The notes below the pieces were generated by a model. That model was given only the letters and a program-made list of their open reading frames with translations. It was not told the origin of the DNA and did not search any database. Both the position numbers and the translations under genes were made by a program. A DNA stretch of 64,000 bases from Apium graveolens (taxonomy: Eukaryota; Streptophyta; Magnoliopsida; Apiales; Apiaceae): NCBI RefSeq assembly GCF_009905375.1, contig NC_133657.1, forward strand, positions 47,869,134-47,933,133, in the 5' to 3' direction. How positions within the stretch are numbered: the stretch's first letter is position 1; the number at the start of each line of letters is the position of its first letter. Shown piece by piece: positions 36,071 through 48,950 of this stretch.

Positions 36071-36964
36071 TATACTGATAAACATGTGAAGTATGCAAAA
36101 TATACTCAGAAGAAAGGGGAAGCATATAAAGCCCGAATGCGGCTAGGGTGACAACCGGGAGAAAGGAAGTCGTCCTTCTACTAGTAGAGAACAATAATAA
36201 TATTTTTTCTATACGACTGATCATCGTATAGTAGGGGCTCCGGTGAATGTCCTATTCTTCCAATTAGAATTGAGACGCAATACTAAAACCCAAGCCTAAG
36301 TGCTGGGTTTACCATTAAAGTATTTGTAGACTAAATGAGGAAATCAAAAACATTATTTCGAAAAAAGGTGTGTCTCGCCCAAAGAAACTACTTTTGATTA
36401 AATACATATCCATATACGGATTAATATAAGTTCTTGTACAGTCTTTACACACTGTCAATTATTATGTTGGGCAATGTAGCTCACACTTGTTTTCTTAAAA
36501 TATGACAAAACAACAGTGAACCAAGATGTTGGTCAGAAAGCTAACAGCCCAGAAGGGAGTGGGAAATGGGCAGATTTTCCGTAGGTTGTTTGGAGCAGTG
36601 CCACAGGTAGACCGTATGAGATGGATTAGTTTTCATTTATTTTTGGTCCGGCTCATATATAAATATGACTTATGTAAGATAATTATGAAAAATGTTTATT
36701 TGGCTGCCGGTCTAATCTTAAGTAAAGGTTACACCTGTGGTAAGACCTAATTAATTTTGGTCTGTAATAATTATCACCTTGTGGATTTAATAACTCTAGT
36801 AATATGTTTGTTTCATTTTTAAGAAAATAACCTGTGTGTGTATATCAATAAGTGTGGGGTTGTAGAGGCGTGAGTATTTATGTTTTTGTTCAATATAAGT
36901 GTTTAAACAGGATTCAAGATAGCGTGGCCTTCTAAATCCCTGACCCCGGATTTGGGGCGTCACA
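36071..36964 (+). repeat. Probable plus-strand LTR 3' portion of another chromovirus
   Basis: It ends CCCCGGATTTGGGGCGTCACA, a common Ty3/gypsy LTR terminus in the opposite orientation to chromovirus A. No ORF of interest. Its 5' part is not recognised. Confidence 0.45.
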
Positions 36965-38100
36965 TACATAATGCTCCGATCCATCTCCGGATTCCATACA
37001 CTTGACTGGATCGTCATTACACGACCACTTACGCCTCCAATCTTTCAGATTTCAATGAAAACCTTTATATTGAAAAAATTATTTGTAATTCAAATTACAT
37101 TTTATTTAAAGCGAATTACTGTCCTTTGAAATCATTTGGACTCTTTCGAGTCGAAAATCATTCTTAATTATATTTCATGATTCTAGGTATGGAAAGAAAG
37201 GGATGATCAAGGACATACAAGTAAAGTACGATAAAAAGGGTGAGCATAGGTATTAGCAATGCGTAAGTATTAGGGAAATATAGGAAATTATCAAAGTGTA
37301 GGTGTCAAGGAAGCATAGGTATTATCGAAATGAACAGGGTATTGAAATAAGCATGATATATATGTAAAGAAACAAACTAGAGATAAGGTATTCAGGTTTC
37401 AGGGTTAAAAGTATCATATCATCTCTATCATTTTAAAAATTGCAATAATAAATTACTTTATGAGAGAGGAAAAATTTACTTGCCTCATAAGCTTTACCTC
37501 TTGATCTGAATAGGTTTACTGTCACCTAGAACTGCCTTCCATTGTCTACCTTGAGCGCCCTCTCTTTCCAAATGTACATATTTAAATAAACCCTAATTAG
37601 GGATCTTATAATAAAATGACATTCCCTTGAACATTTATCCTTTCTACCCTTTCGCACTAAATAACATACTTATATGCATATACAATTGCTTTATAATCAC
37701 ATTGCCATATTTACACATAATCACATCTTTTACTTACTTATACCCAAACCATCGACTTTATTTTACTATACACCACGTAAACATGTAAGTGTATTTCAAT
37801 TAACATAAAATACATTTCAACATTCACTTATAGTAAGTCACGCCACTACGACTAATAACATACTCGTATTCTTATACTAAGTGTACCCTTCTATAAACAA
37901 CCCTTATTATCAGTTGTAGACTCTTATGTCTCTCAAATAATATATGATTCATTAACATTGCTTTTTTATAAAAAAAATTTGCATCAAGTATTCGTATTAA
38001 CTTATTACCCATTTTACACAACTAAGTAATCATCGCAATCAAACCTACCGCTTTGAATCCACTAATTCAACTAATTCAACTTATAATTCAGCGATACCAC
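36965..38100. other. Unassigned AT-rich sequence, likely LTR relic
   Basis: No ORF or terminal structure is seen. A stretch near 37470-37510 (TTACTTGCCTCATAAGC) resembles the ACTTGCCT stretches of the chromovirus LTRs at 30200 and 49848, which suggests a third, older LTR in minus orientation. Confidence 0.35.
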
Positions 38101-39394
38101 TTAACGTTTTGAAAAAGAATAACATTCATTGGAAAGAGGAATCATGGTTTAAAATGCACAAGAAACAATAAACAGTGGACTGTTCAAGTACGAATACCAT
38201 TAATCCTAATCATAGTGACTATTAATCTTCCACTTCAACATATTCTAGTTCGAACTGAGACAGTTACCAAATTTTATTCACAGATAAGCCAAGTAAAGGA
38301 TTAGACTGAGAAATCAGAACTTAGACCTATACCATAACTTAACAGTCATCATAACATAATTTCTTAACTTGAAAAAGGAATGCCCATCTTAGTAAATCCT
38401 CATACAAGTTCTGAGTTATAGACTTCAGAACTTAATCATCAGAACGTGTAACTAGAACTTGTCCTCAGAATTTGTGCAAAGTGACACAGTGACTGTTTAT
38501 CTAAAATAACATAGACCATCACAGTAATTTTCATCATTCATATGGAGTGATTAGTGTGTGTATAACAGACAAAGAGTAAAGTCTGATTCACTTCAGGACA
38601 TCTTAGAAATAAGGCATAATTAAAATTTTGCTAAAGAGCTGTCATTGTCCTGAAACCTACTGATGAATGAGTTCATGCTTGAGTCCACCTCAACTGTTTT
38701 GTGCTAATTTTATGCATCTTTTGAAATTCTATTTTACAGTGGCTTCTCAGTGTAAGTGAGTCACGACTGCTTATCAGAATTTATGCTATTATCAAAGTAT
38801 TTCTCCAGTAATCATAGAGTGTGAAAAGTCACCAAGAAAATATTTTGCTTTTCTAATGCATATTTACTTAATACCAGCAATGCACTTGGGTCGTCCCTTC
38901 CACATTTTTACTCTAGATCTCAAAGGAGTACCTGATTTTATTCTTTGATCTTTTTGCTTTTTCTTTTGATAAGTGAGGTTTATCAGCACTTAGTACATTC
39001 AGCAGTTTTACTAGTATCAGAACTTAACAGATGAGTAGTATTATTCTAATTTGTGACTTAGTAATAAGATATACAAAGTAAACTCAACTAAGCTCAATTA
39101 TCAGAATTTGCTAGTGTCATAAGATTTCCACTGAAATAATTACTTCTTACATGGAATCATTTGTTTATTGAAGACTACTAGGTCAGTATCTAGCACAGTT
39201 ATCCTCATAGGATTGAATAATTACTTAAACAGACATATCACTTATCAGAGTTTAGAAACATATATCAGACAACAGTCAGTACTTAAAAACATTTATCAAT
39301 TAAGCACAGAATACACAATGAGATTAATTCTGTAAATACTGAGCATAAAGTCTGATAACACAGAACAAGACTAAGCAGATTTAGAGAAAGAACC
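38100..39394 (-). other. Noncoding DNA downstream of copia pol, left arm
   Basis: This mirrors 44161-45329. It is rich in TTCTGAT/ATCAGAA motifs. Left of 38213 the sequence departs from the right arm yet still looks like the same element to about 38100. Confidence 0.6.
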
Positions 39395-41576
39395 TCAAAC
39401 CATTCCAAGTTCATTTACCAATCTTGTAAAAGTAGCTTCACATAGTGGTTTTGTGAAGATATCTGCTAGTTGTTGATCTGTGGGAACAAAATGCAATTCC
39501 ACTGTACCTTCATCCACATGTTCCCTGATAAAGTGGTACCCGATGCTGATGTGCTTTGTCATAGAGTGTTGAACTGGATTACCTGTCATAGCAATAGCAC
39601 TTTGATTATCACAGTAAATAGGGATTTTGAAATATGTTAACCCATAATCCAGTAACTGATTCTTCATCCAAAGAATCTGTGCACAACAGCTTCCTACAGC
39701 AATATACCCTGCTTCTGCAGTTGATGTGGAAATTGACTTTTGTTTCTTGCTGAACCAAGAAACCAATCTGCCTCCAAGAAATTGGTAGCTTCCACTTGTG
39801 CTTTTCCTGTCAATTTTGCAGCCTGCAAAATCTGCATCTGAGTAACCTATTAGTTTAAAGTCTGATTCTCTAGGATACCACAATCCCAAATCAGCTGTTC
39901 CTTTAAGATACTTAAAGATTCTTTTCACAGCTGTTAAGTGAGGTTCTCTTGGATCTGCTTGAAATCTTGCACAAAGACAGGTAGCATACATGATATCAGG
40001 TCTACTAGCAGTTAGATAGAGTAGAGAGCCAATCATACCTCTGTAATCAGTAATATCTACTGATTTACCAGTATCCTTATCCAGTTTTGTTGTAGTGGCC
40101 AAGGGAGTGGATGCACTTGAACAATCTTGCATTCCAAATTTCTTCAGCAAGTTTCTGGTGTACTTAGATTGATAAATGAAAGTGCCTTCTTCATTCGGCT
40201 TGACTTGAAGGCCCAGAAAGTAGCTAAGTTCCCCCATCATACTCATCTGATATCTTGACTGCATCAGTTTGGCAAACTTCTTGCAAAGTCTGTCATTTAT
40301 AGATCCAAAGATGATATCATCAACATAAATCTGGACCAGAAGTAAGTCCTTTCCATGGTTGAGGTAGAATAGTGTTTTGTCTATTGTTCCTCTGTTGAAT
40401 CCACTTTCCAGAAGAAACTGAGCTAAAGTCTCATACCATGCTCTAGGAGCTTGCTTAAGTCCATAAAGTGCTTTATCAAGCCTGTAGACATAATCTGGAT
40501 GTTTGGAATCTACAAAGCCTGGAGGTTGTTCAACATATACTTCCTCCTCCAATTCTCCATTGAGAAAAGCACTTTTCACATCCATTTGAAAGACAGTAAA
40601 CTTTTTGTGAGCAACATAAGCCAAAAATATCCTTATGGCTTCTAACCTAGCAACTGGTGCAAATGTTTCATCATAATCAATTCCTTCCTGTTGAGAATAT
40701 CCTTTTACAACCAGCCTTGCCTTATTCCTTGTAATTATGCCATCACTGTCAGTTTTGTTTCTGAATACCCATTTTGTACCAACAACAAATCTATTCTTTG
40801 GTCTTGGCACTAGGGTCCAGACTTTGTTTCTTTCAAATTCATTTAACTCTTCCTGCATTGCTTGCACCCAATCAGCATCTTGAAGAGCTTCTTCAACTTT
40901 ATTTGGCTCAGTCTGAGAGAGAAAAAAATTGTAGAGACATTCATTTGAAGTACCTGTTCTAGTTCTGACACCTGCATCAGGATTTCCAATTATCAAATCA
41001 GGTGTATGTGATTTTGTCCATTTCCTTGCAGATGGAAGGTTGTCTCTAGAACTGGATGCTCCCCCATGATCAATGTTATCTTCATTTTCATTTTCTGATG
41101 CTCCCCCTGAAACTATGCTCTCTGAGTTGGATTCTTCAGTATTTAGATTTTCAGCACTATCAGAACTTGGCTTATCAGAACTTGACGAATCAGAACTTGA
41201 AGAGCCAGATGCATGTTCTGATGTTTCTTGAGATGAGGTAGGATCTTGAGTATGCTCCCCCTGCATAGGTGCATCTTCCTTTGACGTAGTTACCATAGTT
41301 TCAATAACATCAGAGTTTAATCCATCAGAGTTTATAGTATCAGGACTTAAACTGTCAGGATTTTCAGTATCAGAATTTGAGTCTTCATTTTCAAATCTCA
41401 GCTGATCATGGTCAATGAAATCTTCAAGACCAGTAATATTCTTATCATCAAAAGAGACATTGATTGATTCCATGACCACTTTTGTTCTCAAATTATAGAC
41501 TCTAAAGGCTTTTATGGAAAGTGGATATCCAACAAAGATTCCTTCATCAGCTTTTAGATCAAACTTTGATACAAGC
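38213..41576 (-). repeat. Left arm of large inverted repeat
   Basis: The reverse complement matches 41961-45329 over about 3.36 kb, including coding and 3' noncoding parts; translated arms differ at about 7 residues in the first 200. The homology starts at ATCAAAG on both sides of the 384-bp spacer. Confidence 0.93.
39395..41491 (-). CDS. Copia pol C-terminal half: integrase end, RT, RNase H (698-aa open frame)
   Basis: The frame is open from the inverted-repeat centre (41576); the listed start is a TTG-type opening, not a real start. A Ser/Asp/Glu-rich linker (residues ~15-160) precedes RVT_2-type RT from ~205 ([38 protein letters not shown], catalytic YVDD at ~389-392). The copia RNase H follows (YSDADFAG ~549, then [11 protein letters not shown]). 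The family normally has AEAEY, so a conserved Glu of the RNase H motif has become Gly. ADIFTKPL closes the domain. No stop interrupts it, unlike the right arm, but it lacks integrase core, protease and gag. Confidence 0.92.
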   Translation of the reverse strand: MRTKVVMESINVSFDDKNITGLEDFIDHDQLRFENEDSNSDTENPDSLSPDTINSDGLNSDVIETMVTTSKEDAPMQGEHTQDPTSSQETSEHASGSSSSDSSSSDKPSSDSAENLNTEESNSESIVSGGASENENEDNIDHGGASSSRDNLPSARKWTKSHTPDLIIGNPDAGVRTRTGTSNECLYNFFLSQTEPNKVEEALQDADWVQAMQEELNEFERNKVWTLVPRPKNRFVVGTKWVFRNKTDSDGIITRNKARLVVKGYSQQEGIDYDETFAPVARLEAIRIFLAYVAHKKFTVFQMDVKSAFLNGELEEEVYVEQPPGFVDSKHPDYVYRLDKALYGLKQAPRAWYETLAQFLLESGFNRGTIDKTLFYLNHGKDLLLVQIYVDDIIFGSINDRLCKKFAKLMQSRYQMSMMGELSYFLGLQVKPNEEGTFIYQSKYTRNLLKKFGMQDCSSASTPLATTTKLDKDTGKSVDITDYRGMIGSLLYLTASRPDIMYATCLCARFQADPREPHLTAVKRIFKYLKGTADLGLWYPRESDFKLIGYSDADFAGCKIDRKSTSGSYQFLGGRLVSWFSKKQKSISTSTAEAGYIAVGSCCAQILWMKNQLLDYGLTYFKIPIYCDNQSAIAMTGNPVQHSMTKHISIGYHFIREHVDEGTVELHFVPTDQQLADIFTKPLCEATFTRLVNELGMV

Positions 41577-41960
41577 TGGATAAAATGGTCAAAGATTCTG
41601 TGAAAATTTTAAGGAGTGATAATGGCACTGAGTTCAAGAATTTGATAATGGAAGAGTTCTGCAAAAACCATGGAATAAAGCAGGAATTCTCTGCTCCTGG
41701 AACTCCACAGCAAAATGGAGTTGTTGAAAGGAAGAATAGAACTCTCATTGAAGCTACACGTACAATGCTTGAAGAAGCGAAGCTTCCAACCTATTTCTGG
41801 GCTGAAGCTGTGCAGACTGCTTATTTTACTCAAAATGCAACACTCATTAACAAGCATGGAAAAACACCATATGAGATGGTAAAGAAAAAGAAGCCAAATC
41901 TGAAATACTTTCATGTATTTGGATGCAAGTGTTTTGTTCTCAAGACTCATCCTGAACAGC
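41577..41960 (+). pseudogene. Integrase core fragment in the inverted-repeat spacer
   Basis: This plus-strand sequence is continuous with the right arm. It holds RSDNGTEF and VVERKNRTLIE, with exactly 35 residues between Asp and Glu, the DD35E spacing of copia integrases. The first catalytic Asp, zinc domain, protease and gag are absent because the sequence begins at the junction with the minus arm near 41577-41590. Confidence 0.88.
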
Positions 41961-44160
41961 TATCAAAGTTTGATCTAAAAGTTGATGAAGGAATCTTTGT
42001 TGGATATCCACTTTCCATAAAAGCCTTTAGAGTCTATAATTTGAGAACAAAAGTGGTCATGGAATCAATCAATGTCTCTTTTGATGATAAGAATATTACT
42101 GGTCTTGAAGATTTCATTGACCATGATCAGCTGAGATTTGAAAATGAAGACTCAAATTCTGATACTGAAAATCCTGACAGTCTAAGTCCTGATACTATAA
42201 ACTCTGATGGATTAAACTCTGATGTTATTGAAACTGTGGTAACTACGTCAAAGGAAGATGCACCTATGCAGGGGGAGCATACTCAAGATCCTACCTCATC
42301 TCAAGAAACATCAGAACATGCATCTGGCTCTTCAAGTTCTGATTCGTCAAGTTCTGATAAGCCAAGTTCTGATAGTGCTAAAAATCTAAATACTGAAGAA
42401 TCCAACTCAGAGAGCATAGTTTCAGGGGGAGCATCAGAAAATGAAAATGAAGATAGCATTGATCATGGGGGAGCATCCAGTTCTAGAAACAACCTTCCAT
42501 CTGCAAGGAAGTGGACAAAATCACATACACCTGATTTGATAATTGAAAATCCTGATGCAGGTGTCAGAACTAGAACAGGTACTTCAAATGAATGCCTCTA
42601 CAATTCTTTTCTCTCTCAGACTGAGCCAAAGAAAGTTGAAGAAGCTCTTCAAGATGCTGATTGGGTGCAAGCAATGCAGGAAGAGTTAAATGAATTTGAA
42701 AGAAACAAAGTCTGGACCCTAGTGCCAAGACCAAAGAATAGATTTGTTGTTGGTACAAAATGGGTATTCAGAAACAAAACTGACAGTGATGGCATAATTA
42801 TAAGGAATAAGGCAAGGCTGGTTGCAAAGGATATTCTCAACATGAAGGAATTGATTATGATGAAACATCTGCACCAGTTGCTAGGTTAGAAGCCATAAGG
42901 ATATTTTTAGCTTATGCTGCTCACAAAAAGTTTACTGTCTTTCAAATGGATGTGAAAAGTGCTTTTCTCAATGGAGAATTGGAGGAGGAAGTATATGTTG
43001 AACAACCTCCAGGCTTTGTAGATTCCAAACATCCAGATTATGTCTACAGGCTTGATAAAGCACTTTATGGACTTAAGCAAGCTCCTAGAGCATGGTATGA
43101 GACTTTAGCTCAGTTTCTTCTGGAAAGTGGATTCAACAGAGGAACAATAGACAAAACACTATTCTACCTCAACCATGGAAAGGACTTACTTCTGGTCCAG
43201 ATTTATGTTGATGATATCATCTTTGGATCTACAAATGACAGACTTTGCAAGAAGTTTTCCAAACTGATGTAGTCAAGATATCAGATGAGTATGATGGGGG
43301 AACTTAGCTACTTTCTGGGCCTTCAAGTCAAGCAGAATGAAGAAGGCACTTTCATTTATCAATCTAAGTACACCAGAAACTTGCTGAAGAAATTTGGAAT
43401 GCAAGATTGTTCAAGTGCATCCACTCCCATGGCCACTGCAACAAAACTGGATAAGGATACTGGTAAATCAGTAGATATTACTGATTACAGAGGTATGATT
43501 GGCTCTCTACTCTATCTAACTACTAGTAGACCTGATATCATGTATGCTACCTGTCTTTGTGCAAGATTTCAAGCAGATCCAAGAGAACCTCACTTAACAG
43601 CTGTGAAAAGAATCTTTAAGTATCTTAAAGGAACAGCTAATTTAGGATTGTGGTATCCTAGAGAATCAGACTTTAAACTAATAGGTTAGTCAGATGCAGA
43701 TTTTGCAGGCTACAAAATTGACAGGAAAAGCACAAGTGGAAGCTGCCAATTTCTTGGAGGCAGATTGGTTTCTTGGTTCAGCAAGAAACAAAAGTCAATT
43801 TCCACATCAACTGCAGAAGCAGAGTATATTGCTGCAGGAAGCTGTTGTGCACAGATTCTTTGGATGAAGAATCAGTTACTGGATTATGGGTTAACATATT
43901 TCAAAATCCCTATTTACTGTGATAATCAAAGTGCTATTGCTATGACAGGTAATCCAGTTCAACACTCAATGACAAAGCACATCAGCATCAGGTACCACTT
44001 CATCAGGGAACATGTGGATGAAGGTACAGTGGAATTGCATTTTGTTCCCACAGATCAACAACTAGCAGATATCTTCACAAAACAACTGTGTGAAGCTACT
44101 TTTACAAGATTGGTAAATAAACTTGGAATGGTTTCAGGTTCTTTCTCTAAATCTGCTTAG
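41961..44160 (+). pseudogene. Copia pol, right arm: RT and RNase H with three breaks
   Basis: It corresponds to the left-arm ORF. A one-base deletion near 42833 (AAAAGG to AAAGG) shifts frame. TAG at 43270-43272 (left arm CAG) and TAG at 43687-43689 (left arm TAC) add nonsense codons. RT motifs YVDDIIFG and RNase H AEAEYIAAG are preserved, the latter in its normal form, unlike the left arm. ORFs 41585-42889, 42946-43272, 43285-43689 and 43765-44160 are pieces of this one gene. Confidence 0.92.
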
Positions 44161-45329
44161 TCTTGTTATGTGTTATCAGACTTTATGCTCAGTATTTACA
44201 GAATTAATCTCATTGTGTATTCTGTGCTTAATTGATAAATGTCTTTAAGTACTGACTGTTGTCTGATATATGTTTCTAGACTCTGATAAGTGATATGTCT
44301 GTTCAAGTACCTATTCAATCCTATGAGGATAACTGTGCTAGATACTGACCTAGTAGTCTTCAATAAACAAATGATTCCATGAAAGAAGTAATTATTTCAG
44401 TGGAAACCCTATGACACTAGCAAATTCTAATAATTGAGCTTAGTTAAGTTTACTTTGTATATCTTATTACTAAGTCACAAATTAGAATACTGCTACTCAT
44501 CTGTTAAGTTCTGATACTAGTAAAACTGTTGAATGTACTAAGTGTTGATAAACCTCACTTATCAAAAGAAAAAGCAAAAAGATCAAAGAATAAAATCAGG
44601 TACTCCTTTGAGATCTAGAGTACAAATGTGGAAGGGACGACCCAAGTGCATTGCTGGTATTAAGTGGATATGCATTAGAAAAGCAAAATATTTTCTTGGT
44701 GACTTTTCACACTCTATGATTACTGGAGAAATACTCTGATAATAGCATAAATTCTGATAAACAGTCGTGACTCACTTACACTGAGAAGCCACTGTAAAAT
44801 AGAATTTCAAAAGATGCATAAAATTAGCACAAAACAGTTGAGGTGGACTCTAGCATGAACTCATTCATCAGTAGGTTTCAGGACAATGACAGCTCTTTAG
44901 CAAAATTTTAGTTATGCCTTATTTCTAAGATGTACTGAAGTGAATCAAACTTTACTCTTTGTCTGTTATTTAGCTTAATGCACACACTAATCACTCCATC
45001 TGAATGATGAAAATTTCTGTGGTGGTCTATGTTATTTTAGATAAACAGTCATTGTGTCATTATTGCACAAATTCTGAGGATAAGTTCTAGTTACACGTTC
45101 TGATGATTAAGTTCTGACGTCTATAACTCAGAACTTGTATGAGGATTTACTAAGATGGGCATTCCTTTTTCGAGTTAAGAAATTATGTTCTGATGACTGT
45201 TAAGTTCTGGTATAGGTCTAAGTTCTGATTTCTCAGTCTAATCCTTTACTTGGCTTATCTATGAATAAAATTTGATAACAGTCTCAGTTCGAACTAGAAT
45301 ATGTTGAAGTGGAAGATTAATAGTCACTC
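44161..45329 (+). other. Noncoding spacer between copia pol and extra ORF
   Basis: About 1.17 kb without a convincing ORF and dense in TTCTGAT-type motifs. At 45329 homology to the left arm ends abruptly and coding of the extra ORF is already under way, so a deletion may have removed the ORF start. Confidence 0.6.
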
Positions 45330-48300
45330 CTGGTATAATACGCCAAGCTCTACATCCCCCAGAAAATTGTACTTTTTCAACTCCAGAGGAATCAGCACTT
45401 CAGGAGTTAATGGCTGATTTGGGATATGAAAAGAGTTTGGCAAAGCTTGGGCAGTTAAAAAGGGCTAATATCAGAAGAGAATGGAGTTTCTTCTTTGACT
45501 GCATCACCAAAGCTTTTGGGAACAAATGTTCGAATTTTGATGCTATCCCAATTCTGAGTCAGCACATAGGGTATGCTATTATTCATCAAACTCATTTTGA
45601 TTTTGCAACTGGAATAATTGGTTTTATTGGGGATAGGATGACAGAGAATAGAAATATTGTCTATTTTGCTAGATTCTGTCAACTTCTATATACTTTTTGT
45701 ACTGATGAACCTCAATTAGTCAGTTCCTCATCCCCACCTTTTAGAGTTGCAAAATGATATTTTAATGATCTGGTAAATGCTGATACTAAGAAAAAAGTGG
45801 TTAGACCATTACAGATTCCTCAGTCTGTAAAACAGATCCTAGTAAATGCTGATCCTGATACTTATAGATCTGTTTACTTTGATTTCCAACCAACCACAAA
45901 CACCCAAAAACCATCATCCTCAGCACCTACCACTCATTCTACTCAACCTACCCTCAGGAATTATCTCAAATCCTATCTCTCTACTTCACAGACTGTTCAA
46001 CCCTCATCCTCCAAGCCAAAGAGGATAAAAACTATTCCTCAAACATCTCAAAAGAGAAGGAGGATTTTATTGAGAGATGAATCTGATTCTGAGGAACAGG
46101 TTTCTTCTCGAGAACCTGTTGTTTCTGAAGCTGAGAAAGAGGTTTCTCAGAAGGATTCTGAAATTGGGGGTTCTAGGCTTCTCAAGAGGCTTAGACGAAT
46201 GATAGTTCCTGAAACTCCCAAGGAATCCACATCAACAAAGAAGTACAAGAAACAGAGGGCACAAAGGCCAGTTTCAGATGATGAAGAGGAAGCAGCTAAG
46301 GAAGGGGATCAGGAATCTCTGATCTCACAAGACAAGGAGTTTGCTCCAGTCACTTCTTCTCCATTAACTCCATCTCAGGAAGCTGTATCTAACAAGGCTA
46401 ACTCACCATCTGTGTCTCTTGTTGATCCAGGCACAAGTGCTGATATTGAGGTTCAACACTTGGTTGTGTCTGAAGTATTTCTTTTAGAAGCTCCAACAGT
46501 AAATAATCCTTCCACAACACCTGTTACTGATGCTGTTCAAACTCCAGAGTTATCAACAACACCTTCTCTGCATCAAGATGCTGATGATCAGACTTTAGGT
46601 GAGCATCAGGATATGGCTGTTGATCAGAACTTAGTATCAGATCAGCAATTAGAGGATGCTGAAGCCTTCATTGCTACTCACACTGTTGTCTTATCAGAAG
46701 ATACTGATTCTTTAAGTTCTAATGCTGCAAATGCTGGAGATACTGGTGAAGCTGCTCCAACTGTAGATGCTGATGAAGCAGGTCCTTCAGGACATACTCC
46801 TCAACCGACTCTTCCTAAGTCTGAACTGGTAAAGGAGTTTGTTATCAGGGATGCACCAGTACCTTGGAGTGAAACTCTTGCAGGTCAGGAGTGGACTAAG
46901 GAATGGAACTCAGTTTCATGTGTTCCAACTGTAATACATCTTGCTGAGCACTTGACTAAAGCTGATGAAATGTTAAATTCTGATGATTTAAAAATCCAGC
47001 TTAGAGTCACTGCATTGAGTATTAAACATCTACAAGGTCTTCATTCAACTACTCATGCAGAGCTATACAAGATTCAGGAGAACTTTATCAAACAAGAACA
47101 AGTTTGGAAAATTGATAAGAAAAAGTTCTTTCAACCTACCATTGACAGGATTGCTTATATTGAAAAAACTCAAGAGAAACAACAAGCTCAGATTGATGCC
47201 ATTCTGATAAATCAAGCTTCTCAGCAATCGCAACTTACTGAAATCCAATCCTCAGTGGAATTACTTATCTCTCTTTTACTACCTGCTGATGCCAAAAAGG
47301 GGGAGAAGGTAATTAAGTCCAAATGCAACACTAACAAGACACTGCAAGGAAAGGATGATGGAAATGATGATCAAGGATACTCTGGAATGGGTAGCGGTCA
47401 TAGTCAAGGTAGAAGGTTTACATCAAGATAAGCTAGTCACATGACAAGTTCTGATACTGGGAAAAGAATAAGTTCTGCTGCTGGTAAAAGGATAAGTTCT
47501 GATGAACTTCTAGATCTTGATGAGGAAATGTCAAGACAGTTATTTCTTCAAGAAAATCCAGGAATGGACTTGGAAAGTTTAAAGGAAGAAGAAGCCAGAC
47601 TTAAATCAGAGAAAGTCACATCTAAATCTGAAGCTTCTGGTAATAAGTCACTTCCAAAACTCAAAGGCATTGTGATCAAAGAAAGGACACATACTGAAGC
47701 AACGTTGGCTAGATGACAACCACAGATAGATCCAAGATCCAAGGGTAAAGAAAAGGTTGGTGAACCTATCAAGGCTTATGTACCTCCTGAGGAAGAAGAA
47801 ATTACTGATAAAAAGGATGATCTTGCACTGACTTCAAGAAAAGTTCTTAAAACAACCTCTGACATGGCTCAAGTTGTTCAGAGTCAAGAAATTGTAAGTT
47901 CTGATATTCAAAAGAAGCAAGTAACCTCTGACAGAGTTCAAGTTAACTTGATATCAGAAAATAGATCAAAGACACTCCTACCAGGATTCACTAAAGCAAA
48001 ACAGACTCAATCTTTGAAGACTACTGCAAGTGGTTTTGAAGCAAGAGTAGTTACTGGAAAGGAAGCTAGAGATAAAACTGGATTGGGAAGTGATGATGAA
48101 AGAAGAGTACACAACACTACCAATGATCCAACTTCCTTGAGTGAACCAGGTATTGGAGCAACTCCTGAGAGATTGAATCAACTGGAATCTGTACAGATGG
48201 TTTACCATACCTACTTGAAAGAATACATCATGTTGTATTTCATGACAGATGGTAGGGTTTATCATATAAGACAAAATGCCATTCCATTGAAGTATTTTGA

Positions 48301-48742
48301 AGAATTGGAGCATGTACTTTTCTTACTTCAAGTGGATGACAGAATAACAGAGACTGCTGCAAACTACTTAAAAGAACAGATTCAGAGACAGAAAAGGCTT
48401 TATTCTGTTAAGTCTGACAGCATATATGTTCCAAAGTACAGAGATCACAATGGTGATATTGTTGATATGAAGCCTAATACTGCACAGATCAGAACATATC
48501 TTGGTATTAAGGGACTTGAATTCAATCTAGAGTCTGACAAAGCTTATGTCATAAGACTAGATCAGGAGTTGAGAAAAGCAAAGATCAATGATCTCAGAGC
48601 TGCAATCTTTCAAACTGGTGAAGATACTGCAGAGCTTAAAAATGTCAAAAGGAGAATGATTGATGAACTCAGATATGCTGAGAAATGTTTGTTAAAGAAC
48701 TATCTCAGAACAACTCCTGACATCAGAGAGATCAGAAAATGA
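45330..48742 (+). pseudogene. Extra ORF after pol of SIRE-like element, three nonsense codons
   Basis: A single frame of about 1,100 codons is interrupted by TGA at 45755, TAA at 47429 and TGA at 47714; ORFs 45410, 45797, 47441 and 47864 are its pieces. The N-terminal part (RREWSFFFDCITKAF, ILSQHIGYAIIHQ, GFIGDRMTE) resembles a protein family often found in plant copia loci. The middle is Ser/Thr/Pro/Glu-rich and disordered. A helical segment (~47080-47280) and a basic C-terminal region follow. SIRE elements carry an extra, sometimes called env-like, ORF here; I see no signal peptide or membrane segment, so that label is not supported. The true start is probably missing. Confidence 0.75.
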
Positions 48743-48935
48743 TGAAGCCAAGTCGAAGATCTACAACTGCTTAAATTCTGATATTTATACAGACTGAAGT
48801 TGTTATCAGAAGTTGAAATTGGTAAAAGCTTTAAGGACTGTAAGTTGTAGTTATCTAGTCTAATTCTCATGCATTTGTACTTAATGTTTTTGACATCATC
48901 AAATATCTGTTAAACTTGTATATTATGTTAATTTA
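48743..48935 (+). other. 3' untranslated DNA of SIRE-like element
   Basis: A short AT-rich stretch between the extra ORF and the polypurine tract, with two TTCTGATA/ATCAGAA motifs. Confidence 0.6.
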
Positions 48936-48950
48936 CAAGTTGGGGGAGAT
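48936..48950 (+). other. Polypurine tract of SIRE-like element
   Basis: CAAGTTGGGGGAGAT directly precedes the LTR TG. Confidence 0.88.

Larger units (their letters stand above)
41961..45329 (+). repeat. Right arm of large inverted repeat
   Basis: It matches the left arm in reverse complement. It is the plus-sense copy and continues into the extra ORF region after 45329. Confidence 0.93.

Noticed and set aside
36526..36750. 74-aa plus ORF, possible host exon
   Set aside because: No recognisable family; it lies in LTR-like DNA and has no splice context.
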